Of a stretch of 64,000 bases of DNA, positions 51,438 to 63,392 are shown one piece after another. Source of the DNA: Monilinia fructicola. Its lineage: Eukaryota > Ascomycota > Leotiomycetes > Helotiales > Sclerotiniaceae. The DNA is taken from positions 1,116,001 to 1,180,000 of the forward strand of contig VICG01000009.1 in NCBI GenBank assembly GCA_008692225.1, read 5' to 3'. Position 1 is the first letter of the stretch; the number at the start of each line of letters is the position of its first letter. The notes under the pieces are model-generated. The model was given only the letters and a program-made list of their open reading frames with translations, searched no databases and was not told the origin of the DNA. The translations under genes were made by a program, and so were the position numbers.

Positions 51438-53168
51438 TCCCACATACCTTGAGTCGGCGCCACTGTCCTTCAATGTGCTTTATGGTTGTTGAAAGGGATG
51501 GATAGGTGATATCAAGAGGGAGGAGGAGCTTCTACCTTTTGATTCTTGGATTGATATTTGTGGGAACTGGTATCAAATGTATTTCTTATCAGTTATGGTT
51601 GTTTATTAGGCTATACGGGCTATGGTGAGGGACAGGGAAGTGTTCTGGTGTTTTTTTCTCTTCCTTTTTGCGTAAAGCTAGTTGACACTAGTCTTATTGA
51701 ATATCCTTGTTTAGGCTGTTTGGGACTACTTGATAGGCCGTATGAGCCATAGTAATGGAAAGGAAAATTCACAGTCTTCAACGTCTTTACAATATTTAGT
51801 TAGCATTGGTCTTTTAGATTTCTTTTACAAAAAGATCGTTGCCTTTATACACGTCACTGAAATTGAAGCGATATCCTGAAGATGTTACTTAAGATAGTCT
51901 GACTAGTTGGCCCTTTCTCCCCCCTTTTGACTTTGCCGCTTGCAGCATCTATTCACGATAGTTGATGTTTTTTAGTCTCTTATGTATCACAACTACAGTT
52001 TAGGGAAATACTGGATGATAATTTGCTTTTATTGATTCAATCAGGATGAGAATGTCCTAGTTCTAGTTATATGTTCATAACACTTCAATCCACTAACCAC
52101 GCTATGCGGAAAAATAGATATTGATGGCGGGCTGCCGCCAAATTATGCGCATGGCTCTTGGAGGGCTCTTTGGGCTACTCAAGACATTGCACCTATCTAC
52201 AGTATGTCCTGATTCACTCCACTTATATGCATCACCGACCAGCTTGTCCGGCTTCATAAATACTACCTCCACACATAAAACAAACGACACTCAGTAGAAC
52301 AGTATAAGCAATCACCTTTACCACACCAGATATTTCAGAGATGATATGCCTACTACTTCAATTAACATGGGGGGCATGGGAAGAATAACCGGCAACGCTT
52401 TCAAGGGCACTAAACCCCATTACCATTACGAAATCCATCTGATGGCCTGAACTTCAGGCTACGATCAAGTTCTTGAGATAGCGCACACATTTATCTTTTG
52501 CAGGGCAAGTGTAACGCTCATCCAAGTTGAACAGAAGACTATTAAGACTCTTCAAGTAACAAACGACACTGGTTATTTCTAAAACATAACCCTGAACCAG
52601 CCTTAAGACAACTGTCAAATATCTAGAACATCGAGATGATATCATCCTTTGCAGAATCACGACACTCGTAGTTTCAGTGCACCGGATTCCTCTGATCCAA
52701 GTCTGTCACACATACATGACTCATATACCAAGGAAGATATATCTTCCACAGCAGTCATCGAATAGCTCGGGAGTTCCCAGAATGTCCCAAGCGAATCAGA
52801 CTTACTGCTCAATACAGACCAATTCTTATCAGCCAATATAGAAATGATGAAAGCCTCTCAAGCCCCTGTAGCCCCGGCCGGATTGATTGTTTGAAGGACT
52901 TCTCTCAAAAAATGTCACGGATGAGGTGGTCGAATGTAGCGATTATGAGATATCACACAAGTTACATATTCAATATTGGAGATTTCAGGTGCAAGGATGA
53001 AACTCGTATTACAAGATTAAAAACATTCTCTCCATCCCATTGAAACAACCTTCCTAAATTCCTTCCCACGGTCCGAGTGCTTTAATTGACAGTTGAGACA
53101 TAGCTACATAAGTTGAACCTTGAATGAGAGCAGGATCTTTCATATTGTATGAGACGACTTGGAGCCCC
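51438..53168. other. Intergenic with weak minus-strand coding signal
   Basis: Minus-strand frames at 52102-52290 and 52454-52660 (ending CPAKDKCVRYLKNLIVA) look protein-like and may be exons of a small gene, but I could not find a consistent splice model. Otherwise nothing is recognised. Confidence 0.4.
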
Positions 53169-53855
53169 TTAGCCACGAACCATTTTCGGAGCGCTCTTTG
53201 TCTTCTGACCTCGAAGACGTCCAGGAGCCGACTTGGCCTTGTCTTCATCTACAGAGATATCCTCATAGTATGTATCCTCCTCGTCCCACATGGACCTCAT
53301 ATCCTTGCTAGTCCGCATCGCGTTACGCGCTCGATTCTTGCCCGACTTTCGAGACACTTTGGAAGGCACGCGTTTTCCCTTTGGGCCTTGCTTGAATTTT
53401 TTTGGGGCTTTCCTGAAAATTTCCTCCATTGCTGCAGCAACTGTGTCTCGCTTGGATTGCTGGTAAGGGCGCTTCAATGGCTCTTTCGTTGGACCTTGGT
53501 CTGGCTCTTCCCATAAGGGTCCGCAGAATGGGCAGCAATGAGAGCAATGAGGGGAATCGTTTTCATCATCAATCTCTATAGTGACACCTGTTCGCTTGGC
53601 ACTCTCCTGAGAAGCAATTTTGGATTCAAATTGTGCGCGAAGTTTTTCGTCGGACAGCTTTTCATAGGCAGTTTGAAGAGCGATGAAGAGAACATGAGCG
53701 TTGGCACTAGGATTCTTGTCGGGATGAAGGAGGAGGGCACGGCTTCGGTATTCGGTTTTGATCTGTTGGAATGTTGGCTTTGAAATGGGGTCTAGACCGA
53801 GAGTTTGGTAATAAGCTCGTCCATCCTCTTTGGGGGTTGCTCTATAAACAGGCAT
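53169..53855 (-). CDS. J-domain (DnaJ-family) co-chaperone
   Basis: A 228-residue intronless frame. Residues 12-80 form a J domain: AYYQTLGLDP, helix II TEYRSRALLLHPDKNPS with the HPD triad at 44-46, and AYEKLSDEKLRAQFE. It lacks the Gly/Phe and zinc-finger regions of type I DnaJ. A short cluster HCSHCCPFCGP (about 103-113) may bind metal. The C-terminus is strongly basic (KKFKQGPKGKRVPSKVSRKS, NRARNAMR), suggesting a nuclear or ribosome-associated role. It should stimulate an Hsp70; the partner is not known. Confidence 0.85.
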   Translation of the reverse strand: MPVYRATPKEDGRAYYQTLGLDPISKPTFQQIKTEYRSRALLLHPDKNPSANAHVLFIALQTAYEKLSDEKLRAQFESKIASQESAKRTGVTIEIDDENDSPHCSHCCPFCGPLWEEPDQGPTKEPLKRPYQQSKRDTVAAAMEEIFRKAPKKFKQGPKGKRVPSKVSRKSGKNRARNAMRTSKDMRSMWDEEDTYYEDISVDEDKAKSAPGRLRGQKTKSAPKMVRG

Positions 53856-54033
53856 GGTGTCTGGGATGTTTTGAAAACGGTACTTTAAACTTTAAAGTAA
53901 AGTGGTGGTAGGCAGATATGCCGATGTTATGAGTGGAAGATCTGCGTATGCAAAATAGTGGATGAAGTTTGTCGTGTATGAGGAAAAATCTAAGGAATTG
54001 TGTGGTGGGTGAAGCCCAGACTTTATGCTGGAG

Positions 54034-54152
54034 GATTTGCATTTGGACTGGGGAAGTACGCTAAAACTGGACTTGGACTAATACGGTTCAGCGTTTAATA
54101 GATTTGCATTTGGACTGGGGAAGTACGCTAAGACTAGACTTGGGCTAATGAT
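54034..54152 (+). repeat. 67-bp tandem duplication
   Basis: The unit beginning GATTTGCATTTGGACTGGGG occurs at 54034 and again at 54101; about 49 bases match with three or so changes. It lies upstream of the J-domain gene start. Confidence 0.85.
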
Positions 54153-54944
54153 GTTCGACGTTGACTAGACCATGGAAGTTGAATTAACCATCCACAAGAA
54201 GGTAATCATATGATAGAATTGGATTGGAGTTATAAATCTAATATCTAATCGTTCCTTTACTATGACTCATTGGGATATTTAGATCAGAAGTACCAGATTG
54301 TGTGCCTGTATGACGGAGTGAAAGACAAATTGAACATCTAAGTACTACAGAACACATTCCGTTTCGAGGCTAACCTGCAATTTTATCCATGGATATGGAG
54401 AATACCCATTGAACATGCGAAAAAAAAAACAAAAAAAAACCACTCATTCTTGTCAAGGCCGAATCTAAAATTCCTATACTGGGAAAGGTTCCCAAGCCAA
54501 GGAGACTTAGGGTACTCTCGAAGATGCCAGTACCACTAGCTGGCCTTAGAAGACCAGCTACCGGGACTAGTACATGATTTGTACTTGAGCCACGCTTGAT
54601 AAAGAGCAGTGTGGCCACTAGCCTGAATCGCAGTCTGTTTAAAATATTTCGATATTAAGAATGCCGTGAATGAGAATGATTGGCTTGGTTCGGTGGAGGG
54701 GTTTGTCCATACAGGTTTTATCACCTGGATAGATGAAGTATATAAGATAGGTTAAAAGATTGGGAATCTCGTGACGTTGATTGTCGCCTGAACTGTTGGA
54801 AACTGAGAAGAAAGATTGAACTTTCTGTAGTTTCGGAGATTTTCACCATCTCCCGCCAGCAATCTGTAGTTTATTGATGTCCATCAAAACCAAAAATATT
54901 TCCTGAGGAGCAGAATCTCAAGGATCTGATAGTCGGTATTCTGG

Positions 54945-55111
54945 ACTCAGCCGATTGGTTCCCATTCGGAAAGCGAGTGTCCGACGCAAGCGAGTGTCCT
55001 CACGTATCTTAGAATTATAATTTTCCGTTACTCTTTCAATCAAGAAAGGTTCATTCTAGTATTTTCTAGCGGGACACTCGCTTTTCCCGACTGGGGACCA
55101 GTTTGCTGAGT
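54945..55111. mobile_element. 167-bp hairpin MITE
   Basis: Long inverted repeats: the left arm ACTCAGC...TGGTTCCC...AAAGCGAGTGTCC matches the reverse complement of the right arm ACTCAGC...TGGTCCCC...AAAAGCGAGTGTCC over about 38 bases. The unit AAGCGAGTGTCC recurs directly at 54985. No target duplication could be seen with confidence. It would fold as one hairpin with an AT-rich loop. Confidence 0.65.
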
Positions 55112-57001
55112 GTTAGGATGCCGGATATTAAGGAAATGTGGCCCATGGGATGTTTGAGCGAAATACCGAAACTGTACCACATGTTCATAGTGAGAGCTTC
55201 CAGGCAAAAGTGTTGTGTCAATGTCTTGACACTACTTCCATAGATCTCCTATCTGTTATGTACCACCTTTATTCTTCCATCTTAACACCAAACCCAGACC
55301 CCCCTGCAGCGCAGAAAATTCTGATCAGTTCAAAAGTAACACCGCTGGGAGCTCCAGGGACTATGAAGACTCTACTGCCAGACTCAGCAAGAGGCCTTAC
55401 TGAGTATATATCCTAGCCGAGATTATTAGGTGAGAATAGGTGTAGTGAATTGCCTATTGCTAGTGTGTAGATGAATGATGTTTTTCAATCCCATTTAGAT
55501 GCAATATATTAAACGAAACTAGTCAAAAGATTCAATAAAAGATGATACTCTGATGTCCTGGATCAAGTGTTGGTACGCATCTGATATCGGTTTCGGAATC
55601 ATTGAATTTATGGAAAGTCCTGCATTCCGTCATGTCACTGCAAAATATATTCCAAATATCTGTCCAATACATATAATGAGGTATGGTGGTAAAAACTATC
55701 CATATCCAAAAGTTGCCTGTAAATGGTTCTTGTAAAGCAGGTCTTAATTACTTGTCTCGCAAAGTGCACTTTGAGCAAGAATCTCCCCAGCAAAAGTTGC
55801 GCTTAATTCGGTGCAATGTTGCTTAATAATGCCTCTATGCAAAGCGTTGCTAACTAGCAGATATTTACTAGTCACTGATACGCGAGAATAGCCTTATAGT
55901 CTGTGCTAACTTCAAGTCTGTGTATTTACGTCTTTGGATGGCTTATCTGACTCACGCTGGTGAGCAGAGGAGCTCTTCCTGACATACTGTATTTGATTCT
56001 CTGTACCAGGACTTATATGGCAAATTGTATCCGGAAAGCATCAACAAAGAGGATGGTTTGGGCTTAGGCAGTACAGTAAGACTTGTAGATAGGGCACAAG
56101 TCTTGTAGTATTCCTTCGATATCTCTCCCATGAAGGGAATTGGTATATGTGCGCTCGACAACAGTCTTTTTAGATTACGCAAGTAGAAGCAAGACGATTG
56201 GCTTCTCGAATCGAGAAGCAGAAAAAGGGTTAAGAAGGTTGTTGGCTTCTCCCACTTAGGTGAGAACCACAAGATACGCACAGTAACATCCCGCCGCTCC
56301 GGTGATTGCGTAAGCTTCCTTACGCCTGTCATGTATAATTTGAATAGAACCCCGCGAGATAGCTTAAGGATGAATGTCGACATAGTTGTTAGTAATATCA
56401 TTGCATGTCTTCATGCAAGATAAACAAATACAAGTACAGACGACACATCCTGGCGTGACTGGTTGGTGGTGATAGATTAAAGGGGGAGGTCAGAGACATG
56501 TCAGCAATTACACCCAGAACAACTGTGGCGGTGCAGTATCTGCACGTGATCAGAGACATACAGCCGAAATATCCGAACCAATTAAATTTATCGTATGATC
56601 AGCTTAATGACAATTAGTTACGACGCCTCAAATTAATATCACTGAATTAGAAGTACCAGGTACTTCAAGGTTAGGTGTTGAAACTACCGACAGTATCTAC
56701 TTCGGATCTATTTACTATATGAGCAAGTGAAAAGAGAATTCAATTTCATTAAAGTACCTCCTTTTCTTGTTCTTGATCTTTCTCTTTCATTCTCACCTCA
56801 TCCCATGACATGATTTTTACTGTCACCGATCATCTCAACACTTCATTGTCCTTGAGATAGCAACCCCCATTGTATATGCCCTCGGACTTAACCAGTACAT
56901 TTCGAAACAACTATCGCAAAGAATAATCTTGCTCATCTTGCCGCAATTCTATACACTCAGACAACACAGGGGCCCACCTGCTGGCCGTTAACATCGGTTT
57001 A

Positions 57002-58581
57002 ATGATGTCTATCATGAACGGCGGTCGTCTGGCCTTTATGGCTACATCCGCGCTCGCTGTATTTGCAAAAGGAACGAATGCGCATGGAGGAGATATGTCG
57101 AAAATACAAGAGGGAGAAGCTATGAGCATTGAACCTATCGTATGTCTATATTGGTATATGTTAGGGGATAGATGAGCGAAGGCTAATGGATATGATTATG
57201 TAGGACTCAACACTATGGGTTCATATTTTATTACAGATGTTTGCCTTTGGCATCATCTTTCCGACCGGAATGGTTCTTGGAGTAGGTGACAAAAAAGGCA
57301 TGTCAATATCGCGTTATGCTAATGGAATTATCAGATTGTGCGAAATAGGTGGCATGTACCTGTACAAATTTTAGGAACAGTTATCGCAGTAGTGGGATAT
57401 TTCCTGGGACATCTTCATGGAGGGCGAGTCTTCGCGAAGAATGCGCATTCAGCTTTCGCCAACATTTTGATGCTTATGCTTGTCGTTCAAGTGGTTTTCG
57501 GTATCTACCTCAAGTTTCATATCACTAAAGGTTTCCATGGAAAGATTCGAAAGGTTGCAGTTCATGGTCATGGAATTGTTGGAAAATCGATGCCAGTCGT
57601 AGCTTGGGTACAAATGCTTTTCGGTGGCATCACAGCTTTGGGATTCTGCCGCGATGATCATCTTGGTCAATGTCTCGCACATTTCATTATGGGTAGTGCA
57701 TTCATCGCTTATGGTGTTCTACTCACTATTGTTATGCTTGTTGGTCAAGTTTGGTTGAGAAAAACTGGTCGATCCCAAGAATTTTTTGATTCGGCAGTCA
57801 TTGCAGCCTGGGGTTGTGTCAATACTTTCACGGAACATAGATGGGGTGGTCCTTGGGTTGCTAACGATATTCAACATACAACTATGGGAGTAATTTGGTG
57901 GACCGCTGGCCTAGCAGGAATTTGGTTGAGCAGAAAGAGAGATGGATCACCAAAGAGAAACTTCATTCCTGGTTTTGTTATCTTTATTACTGGATGGGGA
58001 ATGTCTGGTCACCCACAACATCTTCCAATCAGTGGCATGGTTCATACCATTTTTGGATACACTTTGATGGCTGCTGGACTTTCAAGAATTGTTGAGATTG
58101 CATTTCTCTTGAAAGATAAGGCAACACTTTCTGAGGATGGCGATGCTAATAGCTTCCAATATGTCCCACCCTTTGTAAGTCATTCTGTCCAGATAATAAT
58201 ACTCCAGTCTAATCAGTATAGTTACTTTACGCATCGGGATTTCTGTTCATGGGAGCTACAGAAGAACAAATGAAACTTCTCTCAGATGCAGGAATCACCC
58301 ACGTATCCTATGTCCTCGTTCTATACAGTTTCGCCTTCCTCATTTTCTTGTTAACCAATGTGTTGATTCATATCTATGCCGTCAACACCAGCGCTCCTCC
58401 AGTACCTCCAAAGGACGGAGAAACCCCAGCCCGAATTCCACGGATGAATGGGCATAACCACACAGATTCCAGACAGATTCGTGATGCCGAAGAGTTTGAG
58501 TTGGAAGGATTGATGAGTGACGATGAATCACCAGAGAGCCCAAGCACTTTAGGAAAGAATAATGAGGCTAGAGTAGCTTAA
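57002..58581 (+). CDS. YTP1: Ytp1-like multispanning membrane protein
   Basis: Exons 57002-57139, 57204-57284, 57335-58174 and 58222-58581; 473 codons with all introns clean GT-AG. The N-terminus has a hydrophobic leader (LAFMATSALAVFAKG). About ten hydrophobic segments follow, with GYFLGHLHGGRVFAKNAHSAFANILM, KVAVHGHGIVGKSMPVVAWVQM, TFTEHRWGGPW and HPQHLPISGMVHTIFGYTLM. The His pairs resemble cytochrome-b561-like haem ligands, and the whole matches the DUF2427/Ytp1 family, which in yeast is a mitochondrial-type integral membrane protein of unclear role. A hydrophilic, acidic C-terminal tail ends the protein. A haem function is inference. Confidence 0.85.
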
Positions 58582-58900
58582 TTTGTTTTCATTTGTCTTT
58601 TCATTTTGGGAATGGTAGATTAAAAAATCTGGGGAGGGTGTCTCCCTTTCCCCTTTTCTATATCTAGTCTATTGGGGGTATCATTTGCATCAGCGGGTGT
58701 TTCTATTTTTTACAAGAATTGTACAAAACCAGTGAACATCTTCAGTGTAACCAACCTATCCCCATCCCATACCTTGCCTCTGAATGTATCAAGCCCTGAA
58801 GTGTTGTTTCAATGAACGAAACACGGACGAACATTGGTATCTCATCCCATCTTGATCGTTCCCTAGCCTTATAAGATCATCCAAACAAACTCCCTCCTTC
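58582..58900. other. Intergenic between convergent genes
   Basis: The 3' flanks of the YTP1-like gene and of peptidyl-tRNA hydrolase. No gene. Confidence 0.65.
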
Positions 58901-59725
58901 CTAGGTCCCACCCAACTTCGCCAACTCCTCCACAACTTTCCCCACGCACCCCTCAATCTTCCTCTTCTCCTCCACGCTCATTTTCCTCAACACATACCCA
59001 GCCACTACTCCCGGATCCCTACTCTCGGGCCTCCCAATCCCTATCCCAATCCGCGTATACGGCTGGCCCCGTAACGTATCCCGAATACTTTTGAGCCCAT
59101 TATGACCCTTCGGACTATTGCTCCCCGCCTTGACATTTATTTTCCCCGGAGCAAGCTCCAGCTCGTCGTGGATGACTACCAATCTGCATTCATCAGAAGA
59201 CGAGGATTCCCGCAGGAATGTCGTCCAGGCGGAGGACACCCCGACTCCGGATACATTCATCAAGGATGTGGATTTCCAGAGGGTGTAGGGGTAGCCTGGG
59301 GAAAGGAGGCCGTTGCCGTGGGCGCGCGATTTGCTGAAGGGGGGGTTGTTGAGGAGCGGCCCCAGGAGACTGAGGATGGTGTGGCCGGCGGAGTGGAGGG
59401 TGTTGGTGTAGGGGGCGGGGTTGCCGATCGAGCAGATTAGGAGGCGGGGGGTGGACATGGTTGTGAGGGGGTTGGTGGGAGTGGGAGTGACGCTTGAGGG
59501 TTTGGTGGGTTTGTGGTTCAGCGTTGTGGTTTGAGATGGTTCTGAGGCATCGCTTGGGGAATGGGGTGTGAAGTTTGGTATGACGGAAGGAGAGAATTCG
59601 AATGCGAGAGACTGTGCGAGGAGCGCTTGACGCCTTTGTTTGCGGGTGAGATGAGGAGGAGATGAAGTTCCTGAGGATTTAGAGGAGGATGGTGGGGTTG
59701 GTAATTGTGATATATTGACGTCCAA
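58901..59725 (-). CDS. PTH1: Peptidyl-tRNA hydrolase (Pth1 type)
   Basis: An intronless 274-residue frame. The core, from about residue 90 (MSTPRLLICSIGNPAPYTNT), has the Pth fold: GNP near the start, LHSAGH with the likely catalytic His, VVIHDELELAPGKINVKAG with the conserved Asp, SPKGHNGLKSIRDTL and RIGIGIGRP. It frees tRNA from stalled peptidyl-tRNA. The first 89 residues are Ser/Thr/Pro-rich with a basic patch (TRKQRRQALLAQSLAFEF) and could be a mitochondrial targeting extension; starting at Met 90 would give a compact cytosolic form. The usual N in TRHNVG is replaced by S/A here. Confidence 0.85.
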   Translation of the reverse strand: MDVNISQLPTPPSSSKSSGTSSPPHLTRKQRRQALLAQSLAFEFSPSVIPNFTPHSPSDASEPSQTTTLNHKPTKPSSVTPTPTNPLTTMSTPRLLICSIGNPAPYTNTLHSAGHTILSLLGPLLNNPPFSKSRAHGNGLLSPGYPYTLWKSTSLMNVSGVGVSSAWTTFLRESSSSDECRLVVIHDELELAPGKINVKAGSNSPKGHNGLKSIRDTLRGQPYTRIGIGIGRPESRDPGVVAGYVLRKMSVEEKRKIEGCVGKVVEELAKLGGT

Positions 59726-60878
59726 ATCTTTTTTTCCCTTATCCTCTAAAGTTATTAACCTTTTTTTGCGCGCGGACGCGATTATGCTGCGTCATTATGA
59801 CAAGGGTCGGTCGTCTTTATCTTTTTTATCTTCCTTCTGGATGGCTTCTCTCAAGGAGAACAATCTCTTTGTTTGTTGCTTTCTTGCTTTCTTGCTTTCT
59901 CTTCAATAATCACCTACTCTTCTTCGACTTCTATCAAGGAGGAGGAATTGATCGATTTTCTATTTTGTTCCAAGATTATCTACCCATTTGTTGATATTTA
60001 TATCCATCATAATACACCATCAATCCAAGCATGCAGTAGAACCATTACAACTGACCTACCGTTCAAATTGAGTCATCACCGAACTTACTAAGGCGCAGTT
60101 TAGTGATGTACTAGCAGGTATCGGTATCGGTACTCGAGTATTCATTGTTCATTAATCCTTGATCCGTTTGCATTTTTGACTCGTACATCGCATCTGCCAT
60201 AACCTCCAGCTATGCTAGCAAAAAAGTCAATTCTTGGTAGTCAAGAATGAAAAGCTTAATTTGAGTGTATCGAGGTACTTACTAGCATTGGGTTTCGATG
60301 TATCTTCTTTCGGCCATTGCCATTGGAAGTTAAGAATAGACTTCTTGTGCTTCCTTTCTAAGGAAATAATGAGACTTGGCTCCTCTAGTGATGGGCTCCA
60401 GGATTCTGGATCTTACTACCATAGCATGAAGTGTTGGAAATGAAAGCATCCGTGCGATTGCCGGTGTGAGATATCATTACCCGTAGTTCGATCGTGGTTC
60501 ATGTCACTGAGATGGCTACTTTGTTCACGTCAAGGGGGGAATGGATGTGGAACTGGGCAGATCGCATTGAAATCTCATACAATTTCCAACATCCTATCCT
60601 CTAGTTCTAGTACAGTCTTAGTATTTGTAATCGCAAAAAAAATTATACACACGAAAAGAATGTTCGGGTATCTTCCAACACTGATCATGAATCAGAACTC
60701 CACATTCCGTCGCATGCATTCTCTCCTAGCCTTCACATACTTTCTTTCTCCCTTCCTCCTTCACTCATAGCATCACAGTGCCGTGGATGTACTTATTGGG
60801 GATGTGAGACTGGTGGGTGATAAACCTCAGGCTGGGTTTGCTCCGCAGTCGTTACTGTATTGCGTTGTGGTTTAGTCT
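59726..60878. other. Intergenic
   Basis: The left end is the PTH1 promoter and the right end the MARVEL gene 3' flank. Short frames at 59715-60091 are hydrophobic T-rich artefacts. No gene is supported. Confidence 0.55.
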
Positions 60879-61585
60879 CTATATCATTGCGCCTAGGGCT
60901 GCACCACCGGGTACACAATGACCTCCGGCCTTGCGATGACGATGAAGCCGAATACTGAGAATTACGAGGGTGACTACAAAAAGAACACTTGATGTTGTTA
61001 GTAAAAATTATAAGCTTGATGAGCTTCACACTTACAATTCAACACCTCCTAATGCAGCTGTTGCGAACATTGTATTCCTATACGTCTCCCAAGTAGTCGT
61101 TGCACGCTTTTGATTCCCCATCCCACGTTTGTTCTTGTAGTAATAATCTCCATAGTATGGGTCATAAGAATAACCGGTGTCATAAATTACCGAGTTTGCG
61201 ATTTGTGCAGCCAGGATAGGAAATGATACGGCCCAAAGTATGACGGCGATGATATCGAGACCGAGAATCGCCCAATAGTTGTACATAACGGGTGCCAGGG
61301 TACTCGCACATATCACATAGACACAGATGACTATGGAAATAACGGCCTGAGGAACACTTGAGGTTAGCTTGAACTTGAATCCTGAAGAATGAAAGATACC
61401 AATGAATTAAAAAATACGAATCTTACGGCAGACAATGCAAGCGCATCACCATCATATACCAGCCAGTACACTCCATATGATGAAAGACCAAGTATGACAA
61501 TTGCGAGCACCAATTGTGCAATCCGAAGTCCAAGGAGCGGTATTTTCCCGCCCTTTGGAATATGAGTCTCATCCCTAAGAGCCAT
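60879..61585 (-). CDS. MARVEL-domain tetraspan membrane protein
   Basis: Exons 61427-61585, 61036-61346 and 60879-60987, 193 codons. Four hydrophobic segments: GLRIAQLVLAIVILGLSSYG, ALSAAVISIVICVYVICAST, MYNYWAILGLDIIAVILWAV and GGVEFVLFVVTLVILSIRLH, with a Tyr-rich loop between 3 and 4. This is the MARVEL fold of fungal plasma-membrane/eisosome-associated proteins; the C-terminus ends HRHRKAGGH...ALGAMI. Intron 2 starts at 61035 and has a TACTAAC branch point; using the AAG acceptor at 60988 gives segment 4. A second acceptor (TTTTTGTAG at 60974) leaves a different open frame that runs to 60793 and lacks segment 4, so alternative splicing is possible. Confidence 0.82.
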
Positions 61586-62638
61586 TGTTCCAGTTTGAAA
61601 AATGCTCTTATTCTCAAGATTAGATGCGCTATCAGCAGTATGACTTCAAGAATCCAATAAATAAGATATCGATGCAATATAGTATGAAATCACAAATCTC
61701 GGAGTGAGAGTTAGGTACATATATTCAAAAAGAAAGTACCTGCTAAATAAGTAGTATCCCTTCGTATCCCTTAGTAGCCTTTTGTACAACTTCATACCTG
61801 CTCACCTCGTGATTCAACTCAAATGATTCCATAGGGCCTGGGAAGGAGCGATGACATGGCCAAGGCATGGCATTTTCAGCCTCACCAGCACCTGCATATT
61901 TTCCTTTCCACTTTTGACGTTTGATTCATGGATGTTTATATGATCTGCGCTTTTGAGTTCTTCGTATGGATCGATGAGCTTAACTTGGATTTAAAGTTTT
62001 GATATGTCATTGTGAGATTTTGTGTTGTTTGATATATCCTACCCCAGAACGTATGTAGTCTAAAATCCCGGGGTATTGAAATAGGGTTTTGAAACTTGGC
62101 AGGCTTCACCTATTTTCGAATTCATATCATTGGAGATTTTGATGTGATTCGACAGATCGTCAGCAGGATCTAAATATGGTGTCTTTCTGGGACCTATCAC
62201 GCACTACAAAGTCCGCACCCTAGTGCTCACTCTATTGCACTTCGCATTTACTTCACATCTACTACTCGAGTATACACCTACTACTCGAGTACACACCTAC
62301 TAATTCAATTCATCCCTATACCAACTCACATTCAAAATAATTCTGTACAGCGAGCATCCACCCTAAATTTTCAGCTCAGCGAAAAAAAACGCCACAAAAT
62401 ATTTCAAGTGGATCCCATGCTTGGCTGGTACAACAAAACTTAGGCATCGAAATTAATTCTGCCCTGACTCATAAGAGTCTTTTTGCTTCTCAAGGGCTAG
62501 CGCGTCGATAATTGTACGATGTGACAGGTGGCTTGGACTATATACCTTGAGATTTAATAAGAATTTCATCGGTAAGATACTTAGACAAGGGAGGCAGAGC
62601 GAGCCGTAGTCAGGAGCCGAGTGTACTGGTAGGTGGAT
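61586..62638. other. Intergenic
   Basis: The MARVEL gene promoter lies on the left. A short repeat ACTACTCGAGTA occurs twice near 62261-62290. No gene. Confidence 0.6.
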
Positions 62639-62971
62639 TTAAGGTTTAAGTTTATCTACCAGCGGACGACTTAAATTGTTATTAGGAGATTCAAAGCCCG
62701 TAGTTTCTTCATCACGATCCACCTTAATGCTGGCAGCTAGCAGCGCACCGGGGATTTGAGCCGCATCTGCAGTTTCACGGTTGCTTAGTTGCATGTTGAT
62801 ATGCTGTGAATACCTGGGGTCCATTCGAAGAATATACGAGGTCATTTGTAGTTACAAATGTTCATTGGAGGAGTCTACGGATCGACTCGAATTTTGGCTT
62901 TCAGAACTCTTAGATCGAGTCAGTTTTTGAACCCGTGCATTCAGTTGAGTTTCTTGCAATTCTCGTGCCAT
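62639..62971 (-). CDS. Small hypothetical protein
   Basis: From the ATG at 62971 a hydrophilic frame reads MARELQETQLNARVQKLTRS and a Ser-rich stretch, reaches TAA (followed by CTA), then continues in the same frame for about 70 codons to a stop at 62639. A 42-nt intron (62814-62855, GTAACT...CCCAG) would remove the stop in frame and give 96 residues. The second part, AAQIPGALLAASIKVDRDEE, is protein-like. No domain is known. A 42-nt intron is short even for this genome, so read-through or a broken gene are alternatives. Confidence 0.42.
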
Positions 62972-63392
62972 AGTTAGGACTACTTGGGTAAAGCTAGGTC
63001 AAGTCAATTTTTCAGTTGCTTTTCAAGTCCAGTTTAGTTTCTCAAGCTTCTCCACAGCTAGGACTGCTCAGCGTGAGGCACATCTCAATCAAAGTTCTTT
63101 TGAGCCTCCAGTACATTTTCATCATTCAATTCTATCTCATCTCAATCTTATGGAAAATCTAAAGAATGCGGTCGACGATGGTGTGCGAGGCCATGATATA
63201 TAGCTGTGCCTCTTCATCCAATTTGATATCGTCTCGTTCAATATTCAACCTGGGCACTAATTTCTGAGGCTAACAGTGCCCAACCCACTTGATATAATCA
63301 AATAAACCTAACTTCAAGCGCATTGGATCATTCAAACAGAAATAACAGTCAAGCAATCCCCATCCCAGATCGTCGCATCACATCCCATGCCC
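62972..63392. other. Intergenic
   Basis: Flanks of two minus-strand genes. Nothing is recognised. Confidence 0.6.

Larger units (their letters stand above)
53856..57001. other. Intergenic, 3.1 kb with repeats
   Basis: Contains a 67-bp tandem duplication and a hairpin MITE listed separately. Frames at 55138-55416, 55553-55735 (plus) and 55952-56401 (minus, 149 codons) have no recognised domain. The right end is the leader of the YTP1-like gene. Confidence 0.5.

Noticed and set aside
55952..56401. 149-codon minus-strand frame
   Set aside because: No homology signal, no conserved motif, atypical leader; length alone is not enough in AT-rich DNA.
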